From the NCBI GenBank assembly GCA_907163225.1, contig OU015322.1, forward strand, positions 2,972,060 to 3,036,059: a stretch of DNA of 64,000 nt, written 5' to 3'. This DNA is from an uncultured Rhodocyclaceae bacterium. GTDB lineage: Bacteria > Pseudomonadota > Gammaproteobacteria > Burkholderiales > Rhodocyclaceae. Below the pieces are notes generated by a model, which searched no databases, was not told the DNA's origin, and was given only the letters and a program-made list of their open reading frames with translations. Positions 6,815-14,602 of this stretch are shown here, one piece after another (position 1 is the first letter of the stretch; each line of letters opens with the position of its first letter). The translations under genes were made by a program, and so were the position numbers.

Positions 6815-9538
6815 ATGAGAACTGAAGTTAAATCTACCTGTTGCTACTGCGGTGTTGGTTGTGGCGTGCTCATCGAAACCGAGGACGGTGTCGTTACGGG
6901 ATTGCGTGGCGATCCCGAGCATCCCGCAAATCGAGGGCGCCTGTGCACCAAGGGAGCGACCTTGAATCAGACGGTCAACCCGACTTATCGCCTCCAATTT
7001 CCGGAAAAGCGCCCGGTGCGTGGCCAGGCTGGGCAGCGACTCAGCTGGGCGCTGGCTTTGGATGAAGCCGCAGAGCGCTTTGCCAGCACCATTCGTGAAT
7101 ACGGCCCCGATTCGGTGGCTTTTTACATTTCCGGTCAGTTGATGACCGAGGATTATTACGTTTTCAACAAGCTGGCCAAGGGCCTGATCGGCACCAACAA
7201 TGTCGATACCAATTCTCGCCTCTGCATGTCGTCAGCCGTCGCTGGCTACAAGCAGACGCTCGGCGCCGACGCGCCACCTTGTAGTTACGCGGACATTCTC
7301 CAGGCCAAGGTGATTTTTATTGCCGGAGCCAATCCCGCCGTTGCCCACCCGATCATTTTTCGCTACATCGAGGATGCCAAGGCGGCGAACCCCGATCTCA
7401 AAATTATCGTGGCCGATCCACGTCGCTCGGAAAGCGCGGAGATTGCCGACCTCCATTTGGCGATCAAGCCGGGCACTGACATAGCGTTATTCAACGGGAT
7501 GCTGCATGTCCTGATCAACGAAGGGTTGGTTGATCGTGCCTATGTCGAGGCGCACACCACTGGTTTCGGTGCCCTGGCCGACATCGTAAAAAACTACCCG
7601 CCAGCCACCGTGGCTGCCATTTGCGGCGTACCCGCCGAGGCAATTGTCCAAGCTGCTCGCTGGTTTGGTGCTAGCGAATCGTCCCTGTCTCTCTACTGCC
7701 AGGGCTTGAACCAATCGGTTCATGGCACGCACAACAACGCCGGGGTAATCCATTTGCACCTCGCTACCGGGCAAATCGGCAAGCCGGGCGCCGGGCCGTT
7801 CTCCTTGACCGGGCAACCGAATGCCATGGGCGGACGCGAGGTTGGCGGGCTATCCAACTTGCTGTCAGCCCATCGCGATCTGGCCAATCCGGCGCATCGG
7901 GCCGAGATGGCGCGGTTCTGGGGCGTGCCTTTTGTCCCGGCAACGCCTGGAAAGTCTGCGGTCGACCTGTTTAAGGCGCTAAAAACAGGGGAAATCAAGG
8001 CGGTGTGGATTGCCTGTACGAATCCGGCGCAGTCGTTGCCTAATCAGGCTGCCGTCCGCGAGGCCCTGCAATCGGCTGACTACGTGGTGCTGCAGGAGGC
8101 CTACGGCAATACCGATACGGCCGATTATGCTGACCTGCTGTTGCCGGCTAGTGGCTGGGGTGAAAAACATGGCACGGTGACCAATTCCGAGCGCTGCATC
8201 ACGCGGGTGCTACCTGCTGTCAAGGCACCGGGAGAGGCACGCCACGACTGGGAAATCGTGGTCGATTTTGCCCGCCGTCTGGGCAAGAAACTGGATCACG
8301 CAGCGGCCGACAAGTTGTTTCCCTACGATGATGCCGAGTCAATTTTCAACGAACATCGCGAAACAACGCGAGGTCGCGACCTTGACATTACCGGCTTGTC
8401 CTACGCTCTGCTCGAAGCGCAAGGTCCGCAGCAATGGCCGTATCCTGAAGGCGCCAGCACAGGCAAGGTTCGCCTCTACGAGGACGGGCGTTTCCCGACG
8501 TCGGATGGCAAAGCGCGCTTTGTTGCGGTCGAGCATCTGCCAACCGCCGAGGCCACCACGCCGGAGTTTCCGATCAGCCTGCTCTCCGGCCGCATGCGCG
8601 ACCATTGGCATGGCATGAGCCGCACCGGGACTGTTCCTCGGCTGTTCAATCTGGAAGACGAGCCGTTGCTCGCCATGCACCCTTGTGACATGCGGCACCG
8701 CGGTCTGGAGTCGGGGGATTTGGTCAAGGTGACCAATGGCCGTGGCGAAATGGTGACGCGCATCACCGAGCGCCCGGGCTTGGTCAAAGGGCGTGCCTGG
8801 ATGCCGATGCACTGGGGCAATCAGTTCATGAATACGCCGGGCGCCAATGCACTGGCCAGCGATGCGACCGACCCGTATTCGAAGCAGCCGGAACTGAAAC
8901 ACGCCGCAGTGCAAATCACCAAACTCGATTTGCCCTATCCGCTCGCGGTGGTTCGCCGCTGTGCCAGCCAGTCCGAGGCACTGGAGCTGATGCAGCGTGT
9001 ACGCGCCTCACTCAAGACGTTTCCCTACGCCACCGTTGGCCTGTACGGCCGAAAGAGTCCGCTGGTCGTGTTCCGGGCGGCGACCACGGCGGCCATTGCC
9101 GACAGCGAAATCGACAGACTTGATCGCCTCTTTGGTCTGGAAGGCAACGACGGCGCAATTCTCTACGCCGATGCAACACGGAAGGTAGCCAAGAAAGCGA
9201 TTGCCCAGGAAGGTCGATTGCTCGGCGTCCGGCTGGCGGGTGAAACCTTGGCGCAGGTCTGGTTGAAGCAGGCGATGGCCGAGGACGAACTCGACGCCAG
9301 CCTGATTCGCTTCGCCCTGGCCCCATCCGCCAAACCGCCGGTGACCATGGTTGCACGCAACATCATCTGCAAATGCGCCGACGTCAGCGATGTGCAGATC
9401 CGGACAGAACTGGCGGGCGGAGCAGATTTGCCCAAACTCCAGGACAAGCTGAAATGTGGCACGTTCTGCGGCTCCTGCGTTCCAGACATCAAACGCATGG
9501 TGGCTGATCATGAAAATAAAGTCGCAGCAACAGCCTGA
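6815..9538 (+). CDS. nasA: Assimilatory nitrate reductase catalytic subunit
   Basis: This molybdopterin enzyme reduces nitrate to nitrite for nitrogen assimilation in the cytoplasm. The 907-residue protein starts with the 4Fe-4S motif CCYCGVGCG and a later Cys in GRLCTKG, then the long bis-MGD molybdopterin oxidoreductase domain (to about residue 560) and the dinucleotide-binding domain (about 580-700). The C-terminal ~60 residues hold an additional BFD-type 2Fe-2S motif (CKCADVS...CGTFCGSC), as in the Klebsiella/Azotobacter type enzyme. No export signal is present. It is followed by a ybiB-like gene and by nirBD, giving nitrate to ammonium. Confidence 0.95.
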   Translation: MRTEVKSTCCYCGVGCGVLIETEDGVVTGLRGDPEHPANRGRLCTKGATLNQTVNPTYRLQFPEKRPVRGQAGQRLSWALALDEAAERFASTIREYGPDSVAFYISGQLMTEDYYVFNKLAKGLIGTNNVDTNSRLCMSSAVAGYKQTLGADAPPCSYADILQAKVIFIAGANPAVAHPIIFRYIEDAKAANPDLKIIVADPRRSESAEIADLHLAIKPGTDIALFNGMLHVLINEGLVDRAYVEAHTTGFGALADIVKNYPPATVAAICGVPAEAIVQAARWFGASESSLSLYCQGLNQSVHGTHNNAGVIHLHLATGQIGKPGAGPFSLTGQPNAMGGREVGGLSNLLSAHRDLANPAHRAEMARFWGVPFVPATPGKSAVDLFKALKTGEIKAVWIACTNPAQSLPNQAAVREALQSADYVVLQEAYGNTDTADYADLLLPASGWGEKHGTVTNSERCITRVLPAVKAPGEARHDWEIVVDFARRLGKKLDHAAADKLFPYDDAESIFNEHRETTRGRDLDITGLSYALLEAQGPQQWPYPEGASTGKVRLYEDGRFPTSDGKARFVAVEHLPTAEATTPEFPISLLSGRMRDHWHGMSRTGTVPRLFNLEDEPLLAMHPCDMRHRGLESGDLVKVTNGRGEMVTRITERPGLVKGRAWMPMHWGNQFMNTPGANALASDATDPYSKQPELKHAAVQITKLDLPYPLAVVRRCASQSEALELMQRVRASLKTFPYATVGLYGRKSPLVVFRAATTAAIADSEIDRLDRLFGLEGNDGAILYADATRKVAKKAIAQEGRLLGVRLAGETLAQVWLKQAMAEDELDASLIRFALAPSAKPPVTMVARNIICKCADVSDVQIRTELAGGADLPKLQDKLKCGTFCGSCVPDIKRMVADHENKVAATA

Positions 9539-9556
9539 TTGCGGCGGGAGGAGACC

Positions 9557-10546
9557 ATGAGTTACTCGCAATACATCAAGGAAATCGGCCGTGGGGCCGA
9601 GGGCTCGCGCGACCTCAGTGGTGGTGATGCGCAACGGCTCTATGCGGCCATGCTCGACGGTGGCGTGCCCGATCTTGAGCTGGGCGCCATCATTCTTGGT
9701 TTGCGCGTCAAAGGTGAATCACTCGACGAAATGCTCGGCTTTCTGTCCGCCGCAGGGGAGCGCACCAACAAGCTCGAAATGCCGCACGGACGGATTCGAC
9801 CGGTTGCCTTGCCGACCTACAACGGGGCGCGCAAGGAGGCCAACCTGACGCCGCTGCTCGCCTTGCTGTTGCAACGATTTGGCGTGCCGGTTGTGGTGCA
9901 CGGTCTGCTTGAAGGCTACGGGCGGGTCACTACGGCCCAGATATTCCGGGAACTCGGCATCATGCCCATGGCGTCGATGACGCAGGCTCAGGTTGCGCTT
10001 GACGAAAAAGGGCTCGCCTTTCTGCCGCTGAATGCCCTGTGCCCCGGTATCCACAACCTGCTCGGCCTGCGCAGCCGAATGGGCGTGCGCAACAGCGCGC
10101 ATAGCCTGGTCAAACTGCTCAACCCCTTTCGCGGCGATGCTGTCCTGGTCGCGCCGGCGACCCATCCCGATTTTATCGAACTGATGCGCAACATCCTCAT
10201 GGTCAGCGGTCAGCGAGGTTTGCTGTTACGGGGCACTGAAGGCGAGCCGTTTGCCAACCCCAAGCGCCGGCCACGTCTCGAATACATCTACGGTGGCGCA
10301 GTCGACGTGTTGTTCGAAGCCGAGCACGAAAGCCTTCGCGCCCTGCCGAATTTGCCTGATGCGAATGACGCACCGAGCACGGCCAGGTGGATACGGCGCA
10401 TCCTCGACAAGCAGGCGCCGCTGCCCAAGCCAATCGCCAACCAGTTGGCCTGTCTGCTCTACGCCAGCGGCTATGCTGAGGATTTCAACCAGGCCAAGGC
10501 CATTGTCGCAGTTGAAGCGACCGGCCTGATCATGGGCGGCAACTAG
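9557..10546 (+). CDS. ybiB: YbiB-like protein of the anthranilate phosphoribosyltransferase (TrpD) fold
   Basis: A 329-residue protein of glycosyltransferase family 3, related to TrpD but belonging to the YbiB group, described in E. coli as a nucleic-acid-binding protein induced by DNA damage. ATG 9557 follows GGGAGGAG and starts MSYSQYIKEIGRG. The TrpD-like start (LSGGDAQRLYAAMLDG) and the helical N-domain are visible, while the phosphoribosyl-diphosphate motif of true TrpD (GTGGD) is not. It lies 18 bases after nasA and probably shares its transcript; why it sits in a nitrate assimilation block is unknown. Confidence 0.8.
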   Translation: MSYSQYIKEIGRGAEGSRDLSGGDAQRLYAAMLDGGVPDLELGAIILGLRVKGESLDEMLGFLSAAGERTNKLEMPHGRIRPVALPTYNGARKEANLTPLLALLLQRFGVPVVVHGLLEGYGRVTTAQIFRELGIMPMASMTQAQVALDEKGLAFLPLNALCPGIHNLLGLRSRMGVRNSAHSLVKLLNPFRGDAVLVAPATHPDFIELMRNILMVSGQRGLLLRGTEGEPFANPKRRPRLEYIYGGAVDVLFEAEHESLRALPNLPDANDAPSTARWIRRILDKQAPLPKPIANQLACLLYASGYAEDFNQAKAIVAVEATGLIMGGN

Positions 10547-10574
10547 GCCGAATCTGCACCGCGCTGGCTTTTTG

Positions 10575-10591
10575 CGCACCGTATTGGTGCG
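10575..10591 (+). promoter_or_regulatory. NtrC-like binding palindrome upstream of nirB
   Basis: CGCACC-GTATT-GGTGCG is a perfect 17-bp dyad matching the NtrC consensus (GCACY-N5-RGTGC). It is centred about 88 bases before the transcription start predicted from the sigma-54 element at 10645. This is the normal arrangement for an NtrC enhancer. Confidence 0.7.
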
Positions 10592-10598
10592 TGACTTC

Positions 10599-10629
10599 TG
10601 CGGTCAACCGGAAAAAACCCCCGAAAAAC
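10599..10629 (+). repeat. Dispersed GCGGTCRAC element, copy 2
   Basis: TGCGGTCAACCGG followed by two A-tracts, AAAAAA and GAAAAAC. It sits between the NtrC-like site and the sigma-54 element of nirB. Confidence 0.7.
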
Positions 10630-10644
10630 AGATCATTAAGTTGC

Positions 10645-10660
10645 TGGCACACTGATTGCA
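10645..10660 (+). promoter_or_regulatory. Sigma-54 promoter of the nirB operon
   Basis: TGGCAC-ACTGA-TTGCA is an exact match to the -24/-12 consensus, with GG and GC ten bases apart. Transcription should start near 10671, giving a leader of about 105 bases that contains the paired hairpins at 10686-10722. Together with the upstream NtrC-like dyad it indicates nitrogen-limitation control. Confidence 0.85.
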
Positions 10661-10685
10661 AGAGGAGTGTCAGAACAGCGAATTC

Positions 10686-10769
10686 GCCGCCAATGAAGGC
10701 GGCCTGATGGCAACGACGTCATGCGCTGAAAAAAGAATCCTGCACCTTCCGGTGCGCGCAACGTTGGAG
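10686..10769 (+). promoter_or_regulatory. nirB leader: two hexaloop hairpins (ANTAR target type) and a competing stem
   Basis: Hairpin P1 (10686-10703) pairs GCCGCC with GGCGGC around the hexaloop AATGAA. P2 (10707-10722) pairs ATGGC with GTCAT around AACGAC. Both six-base loops have A at position 1 and G at position 4, the signature recognised by ANTAR regulators such as NasR and NasT, and only three bases separate them. The 3' arm of P2 can alternatively pair: 10716-10719 with 10761-10764 and 10722-10726 with 10756-10760, nine pairs enclosing the small hairpin GCACC-TTCC-GGTGC (10742-10755). This stem ends right at the ribosome site TGGAG (10765-10769). No T-run follows, so a classical terminator is not evident. 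Confidence 0.75.
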
Positions 10770-10776
10770 TCAAAAA

Positions 10777-13221
10777 ATGAGTAAACCCCGTCTCGTCCTG
10801 ATCGGTAACGGCATGGCCGGTGTCCGCACCGTCGAAGAGCTGTTGAAGATCAAGCCAGATCACTACGACATCACCATCTTCGGCGCCGAGCCGCACCCGA
10901 ACTACAACCGCATCCTCCTTTCCCCGGTGCTCGCCGGTGAAATGACCACGGCCGAGATCGTCCTCAACGAACTCGACTGGTACAAGGAAAAGGGCATCAA
11001 GCTGCACACCGGCAAGCAGATCAAGACGATCGACCGCGTCAAGCGCAAGGTCATCGCCGAGGACGGCACCGAAGAAGAATACGACCGCCTGCTCATCGCC
11101 ACCGGCTCGACCCCGTTCATGCTGCCGATTCCCGGCAACGACCTGCCCGGCGTCATCGGTTACCGCGACATCAAGGACACCGACGAGATGATCGAAGCCG
11201 CCAAGCTGCACAAGCACGCGGTCGTCATCGGTGGCGGCCTGCTTGGCCTCGAAGCCGCGAACGGCCTCAAGCTGCGCGGCATGGATGTCACCGTGGTGCA
11301 CCTCGGTCCCTGGCTGCTGGAACGCCAGCTCGACGAAGTGGCTGGCCGCATGTTGCAGAAATCGCTGGAAGACAAGGGACTCAAGTTCCTTCTGCAAACC
11401 CAGACCGAGGCGCTGATCCAGGGCGAGAGCGGCCGCGTCGCCGCCATTCGCTTCAAGGATGGCCTGCAGATTCCGGCCGACCTTGTCGTCATGGCCGCCG
11501 GCATCCGCCCCAACTATTCACTGGCCGAATCCTCCGGCATCTACTGCAATCGCGGCATCGTGGTGAACGACACCATGCAGACCTACGACCCGAAGGTTTA
11601 CGCCGTCGGCGAATGCGTCACCCACCGCGGCATCGCCTACGGGCTGGTCGCGCCGCTCTTCGAGCAGGCCAAGGTCGCAGCAAACCATCTCGCCGGCTAC
11701 GGCATCGGCCGCTACACCGGCTCGGTCACCTCGACCAAGCTGAAAGTCACCGGTATCGATCTCTTTTCCGCCGGCGACTATATGGGCGGCGAGGGCACCG
11801 AAGAAATCATCCTCAACGACCCCTACGGCGGCGTGTACAAGAAGCTGGTCATCAAGGACAACAAGCTGGTCGGCGGCGTCATGTACGGCGACACCGCGGA
11901 CGGCCCGTGGTACTTCCAGTTGCTCAAGGACGGCCGCGATATTCACGACATCCGCGACCAGCTGATCTTCGGCCAGTCTCTGGTCGGTGACGTCGGCCAT
12001 GCCGGCAACAGCAAGGCTGCCTCGATGCCCGATAGCGCCGAAGTCTGCGGCTGTAACGGCATCACCAAAGGGGTCATCGTCCAGGCCATCAAGTCCAAGG
12101 GCCTCTTCACGCTGGACGAAGTCAAGAAGCACACCAAGGCAGCATCGTCCTGTGGTTCCTGTGCCGGCCTCGTTGAGCAGATTCTCGCTTCGACCATCGG
12201 CGGCGCCTACACGCCGGCGGCTTCCGACAAGAAGCCGATCTGCGGCTGTACCGAGCAGTCGCACAAGGCGGTGCGCGACGCCATACGGAATCAGCACCTG
12301 ATCACCAAGGAAGCGGTCTTCGCAGCACTTGAGTGGAAGACGCCGAACGGCTGCGACAAGTGCCGCCCGGCGGTGAACTACTACCTGATCTCGACCTGGC
12401 CGCATGAAGCCAAGGACGATCCGCAGTCGCGTTTCATCAACGAGCGTTCGCACGCCAACATCCAGAAGGACGGCACCTACTCGGTCGTGCCTCGCATGTG
12501 GGGCGGTTTGACCACGCCGAACGAGCTGCGCGCCATTGCCGATGCTGCCGAGAAGTACAACGTGCCCACGGTGAAAGTCACCGGCGGTCAGCGTATCGAC
12601 CTGTTGGGCGTCAAGAAGGAAGACCTGCCCGGCATGTGGGCTGACCTCAACGCCGCCGGCATGGTTTCGGGCCACGCCTACGGCAAGTCGATCCGCACCG
12701 TGAAGACCTGCGTCGGCGCCGAGCACTGCCGATTCGGCACGCAGCTCGCCATGTCGATGGGCGTCAAGCTGGAAAAGATGCTGTTCGACATGTATGCCCC
12801 GCACAAGGTCAAGCTGGCCGTTTCCGGCTGCCCGCGCAACTGCGCCGAAGCCGGCATCAAGGACGTCGGCATCATCGGCGTCGATTCCGGCTACGAGTTG
12901 TATATCGGCGGCAACGGCGGCATCAAGACCGAGGTTGCCCAGTTCCTGTGCAAGGTCACAACTGACGAGGAGGTTATGGAGTATTCCGGCGCTTTCCTCC
13001 AGCTCTATCGTGTCGAGGGCTGGTACCTCGAGCGCACTTGCCACTACATGGAGCGCGTTGGCCTGGATTACATCAAGAGCAAGATTCTTGAGGATGAAGA
13101 AGGTCGCAAGGCGCTCTACGCCGCGCTTCTGGCCGAACTGAAGGATGCCAAGGACCCGTGGGCGACGTCCCGCGAGGCTGGCCCCGTCAAGCAATTCATC
13201 CCCATCAAGGTCGAAGCCTGA
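10777..13221 (+). CDS. nirB: NAD(P)H-dependent assimilatory nitrite reductase, large subunit
   Basis: NirB reduces nitrite to ammonium in the cytoplasm using NAD(P)H, FAD, iron-sulfur clusters and siroheme. The 814-residue protein has an N-terminal FAD/NAD-binding reductase half (GNGMAGVRTVEELL; second Rossmann GGGLLGLEAANGL), two BFD-type Cys-rich modules in the middle (CGCNGIT...CGSC and CGCTEQS...CDKC), and the siroheme/4Fe-4S sulfite reductase half. Its Cys ligands are near 645/651 (CVGAEHC) and 685/689 (CPRNC). ATG 10777 is seven bases after GGAG. It is followed by nirD and a nitrite-family channel. Confidence 0.97.
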   Translation: MSKPRLVLIGNGMAGVRTVEELLKIKPDHYDITIFGAEPHPNYNRILLSPVLAGEMTTAEIVLNELDWYKEKGIKLHTGKQIKTIDRVKRKVIAEDGTEEEYDRLLIATGSTPFMLPIPGNDLPGVIGYRDIKDTDEMIEAAKLHKHAVVIGGGLLGLEAANGLKLRGMDVTVVHLGPWLLERQLDEVAGRMLQKSLEDKGLKFLLQTQTEALIQGESGRVAAIRFKDGLQIPADLVVMAAGIRPNYSLAESSGIYCNRGIVVNDTMQTYDPKVYAVGECVTHRGIAYGLVAPLFEQAKVAANHLAGYGIGRYTGSVTSTKLKVTGIDLFSAGDYMGGEGTEEIILNDPYGGVYKKLVIKDNKLVGGVMYGDTADGPWYFQLLKDGRDIHDIRDQLIFGQSLVGDVGHAGNSKAASMPDSAEVCGCNGITKGVIVQAIKSKGLFTLDEVKKHTKAASSCGSCAGLVEQILASTIGGAYTPAASDKKPICGCTEQSHKAVRDAIRNQHLITKEAVFAALEWKTPNGCDKCRPAVNYYLISTWPHEAKDDPQSRFINERSHANIQKDGTYSVVPRMWGGLTTPNELRAIADAAEKYNVPTVKVTGGQRIDLLGVKKEDLPGMWADLNAAGMVSGHAYGKSIRTVKTCVGAEHCRFGTQLAMSMGVKLEKMLFDMYAPHKVKLAVSGCPRNCAEAGIKDVGIIGVDSGYELYIGGNGGIKTEVAQFLCKVTTDEEVMEYSGAFLQLYRVEGWYLERTCHYMERVGLDYIKSKILEDEEGRKALYAALLAELKDAKDPWATSREAGPVKQFIPIKVEA

Positions 13222-13228
13222 TCAGCAA

Positions 13229-13264
13229 GGTTTGTCGCTAGTCAAATTTCGCCAGCGACAAACC
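13229..13264 (+). other. Perfect 11-bp hairpin between nirB and nirD
   Basis: GGTTTGTCGCT (13229-13239) pairs with AGCGACAAACC (13254-13264) around a 14-base loop. No T-run follows, so it is not a classical terminator. It may stabilise the nirB message or set the nirB:nirD ratio; this is inference. Confidence 0.5.
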
Positions 13265-13299
13265 ACTAAAAGCCAATAACTAACTCCTAGGTAGCTAAC

Positions 13300-13608
13300 A
13301 TGAACTGGAAACTGATCTGCCCGCTGGAAGACATCCCGCAACTCGGCTCACGCATCGTCAAGCCTGCAACCGGGGGCGACATCGCCATTTTTCGTACCTC
13401 CGATGACCAAGTGTTTGCCATGCACGATAAATGTCCGCACAAGGGCGGCCCGCTGTCGCAAGGCATCGTCCACGGCAAGCGTGTCACCTGTCCGCTGCAC
13501 GGCTGGAATATCGGCCTCGAAGACGGCCACGCTGTTGCGCCGGATGTTGGCTCGTGTACAAAGTTTGAAGTGAAACTGGAGAACGGCCAGGTTTTTCTGG
13601 CGGTTTAA
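13300..13608 (+). CDS. nirD: Nitrite reductase small subunit (Rieske-like)
   Basis: NirD is the 102-residue partner of NirB. It has the Rieske fold with CPHKGG near residue 45 and CPLHGW near 65, so both Cys-His pairs are present and a 2Fe-2S cluster is predicted; some NirD proteins lack these ligands. ATG 13300 starts MNWKLICPLEDIP. It lies 78 bases after nirB, separated by the hairpin at 13229-13264. Confidence 0.95.
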   Translation: MNWKLICPLEDIPQLGSRIVKPATGGDIAIFRTSDDQVFAMHDKCPHKGGPLSQGIVHGKRVTCPLHGWNIGLEDGHAVAPDVGSCTKFEVKLENGQVFLAV

Positions 13609-13688
13609 ACCCTGCAGGAAGGGTGGTTCGCCGGTCTTGAGAGCAGGCCGGTGCGCCAACAATAAATTCAAATCCGAAAAGGAAAATC

Positions 13689-14501
13689 ATGGCCTATCTG
13701 GCACCTACCGAATTCGTCACGAAAATGATCGATGCCGGTGAATCAAAAATCTTCATGTCCACCCGCGACATCCTGATCCGCTCCTATATGGCCGGCGCGA
13801 TCCTTTCTCTCGCCGCAGCCTTTGCGGTTACGGTGAGTGTCCAGACAGGCCAGCCGCTGGTCGGTGCGATGCTCTTCCCGGTCGGTTTCATCCTGCTTTA
13901 CCTGCTGGGTTTCGACCTGCTCACCGGTGTCTTCACGCTGTGCCCGCTGGCCCTGATCGACAAGCGTCCGGGCGTCACCATGGGCGGTGTTCTGCGCAAC
14001 TGGGGATTGGTGTTCTGCGGCAACTTCGCCGGTGCGCTGACCGTGGCGGTGATGATGGCAATCATCTGGACCTTCGGCTTTACCGAGGCACCCAATGCCG
14101 TCGCCCAGAAGATCGGCACCATTGGCGAAGGCCGTACGGTCGGTTATTCCGCACATGGGGCAGCCGGCATGCTGACGCTCTTCATTCGCGGTGTGCTGTG
14201 CAACTGGATGGTCTCGACCGGCGTCGTCGGCGCCATGATCTGTACCAATGTCACCGGCAAGATCGTGACCATGTGGATGCCGATCATGCTCTTCTTCTAC
14301 ATGGGTTTCGAGCACTCCATCGTCAACATGTTTCTGTTCCCGTCCGGCCTGATGCTCGGTGGCAACTTCACGATCATGGATTACCTGATCTGGAACGAAA
14401 TCCCGACCGTGCTCGGCAACCTGGTCGGTGGCCTGGCCTTTGTTGGCCTGACGCTATACTCGACGCACGTGCGCACGGCGCCGAAGCGCAAGCCGATTTG
14501 A
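13689..14501 (+). CDS. Formate/nitrite transporter family channel (NirC-like)
   Basis: This 270-residue polytopic membrane protein belongs to the FNT family of pentameric anion channels. Six hydrophobic segments are visible, with conserved pieces LLGFDLLTGVF, VFCGNFAGAL, RGVLCNWMV and MGFEHSIVNM. Placement after nirBD makes nitrite the likely substrate, but the family also carries formate and hydrosulfide, so the substrate is inferred from context. ATG 13689 is preceded by AAAGGAAAATC. A strong terminator follows. Confidence 0.9.
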   Translation: MAYLAPTEFVTKMIDAGESKIFMSTRDILIRSYMAGAILSLAAAFAVTVSVQTGQPLVGAMLFPVGFILLYLLGFDLLTGVFTLCPLALIDKRPGVTMGGVLRNWGLVFCGNFAGALTVAVMMAIIWTFGFTEAPNAVAQKIGTIGEGRTVGYSAHGAAGMLTLFIRGVLCNWMVSTGVVGAMICTNVTGKIVTMWMPIMLFFYMGFEHSIVNMFLFPSGLMLGGNFTIMDYLIWNEIPTVLGNLVGGLAFVGLTLYSTHVRTAPKRKPI

Positions 14502-14521
14502 TTTAACGTCGCTAGAAGTAC

Positions 14522-14552
14522 AAGCCCCCGCCATCCGGTCGGGGGCTTTTTT
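14522..14552 (+). terminator. Rho-independent terminator after the nirBD-channel operon
   Basis: AAGCCCCCG (14522-14530) pairs with CGGGGGCTT (14540-14548), with T residues at 14547-14552. It separates the channel gene from the downstream phosphatase/kinase gene. Confidence 0.9.
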
Positions 14553-14584
14553 CAATTTTTGGCCGAATTTTGCGGTCGACCGTA
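14553..14584 (-). repeat. Dispersed GCGGTCRAC element, copy 3
   Basis: Minus-strand copy: ACGGTCGACCGC, then AAAATT, then GGCCAAAAATTG. It lies directly after the terminator at 14522 and before the phosphatase/kinase start. Confidence 0.7.
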
Positions 14585-14602
14585 ACAAAAGGCGAGGGTG
14601 CC

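Noticed and set aside
9557..10546. True anthranilate phosphoribosyltransferase (trpD)
   Set aside because: The phosphoribosyl-diphosphate motif of TrpD is not seen and the neighbours are not trp genes; the YbiB group fits better.
10742..10755. Small hairpin before nirB as an intrinsic terminator
   Set aside because: The five-bp stem is not followed by a T-run.
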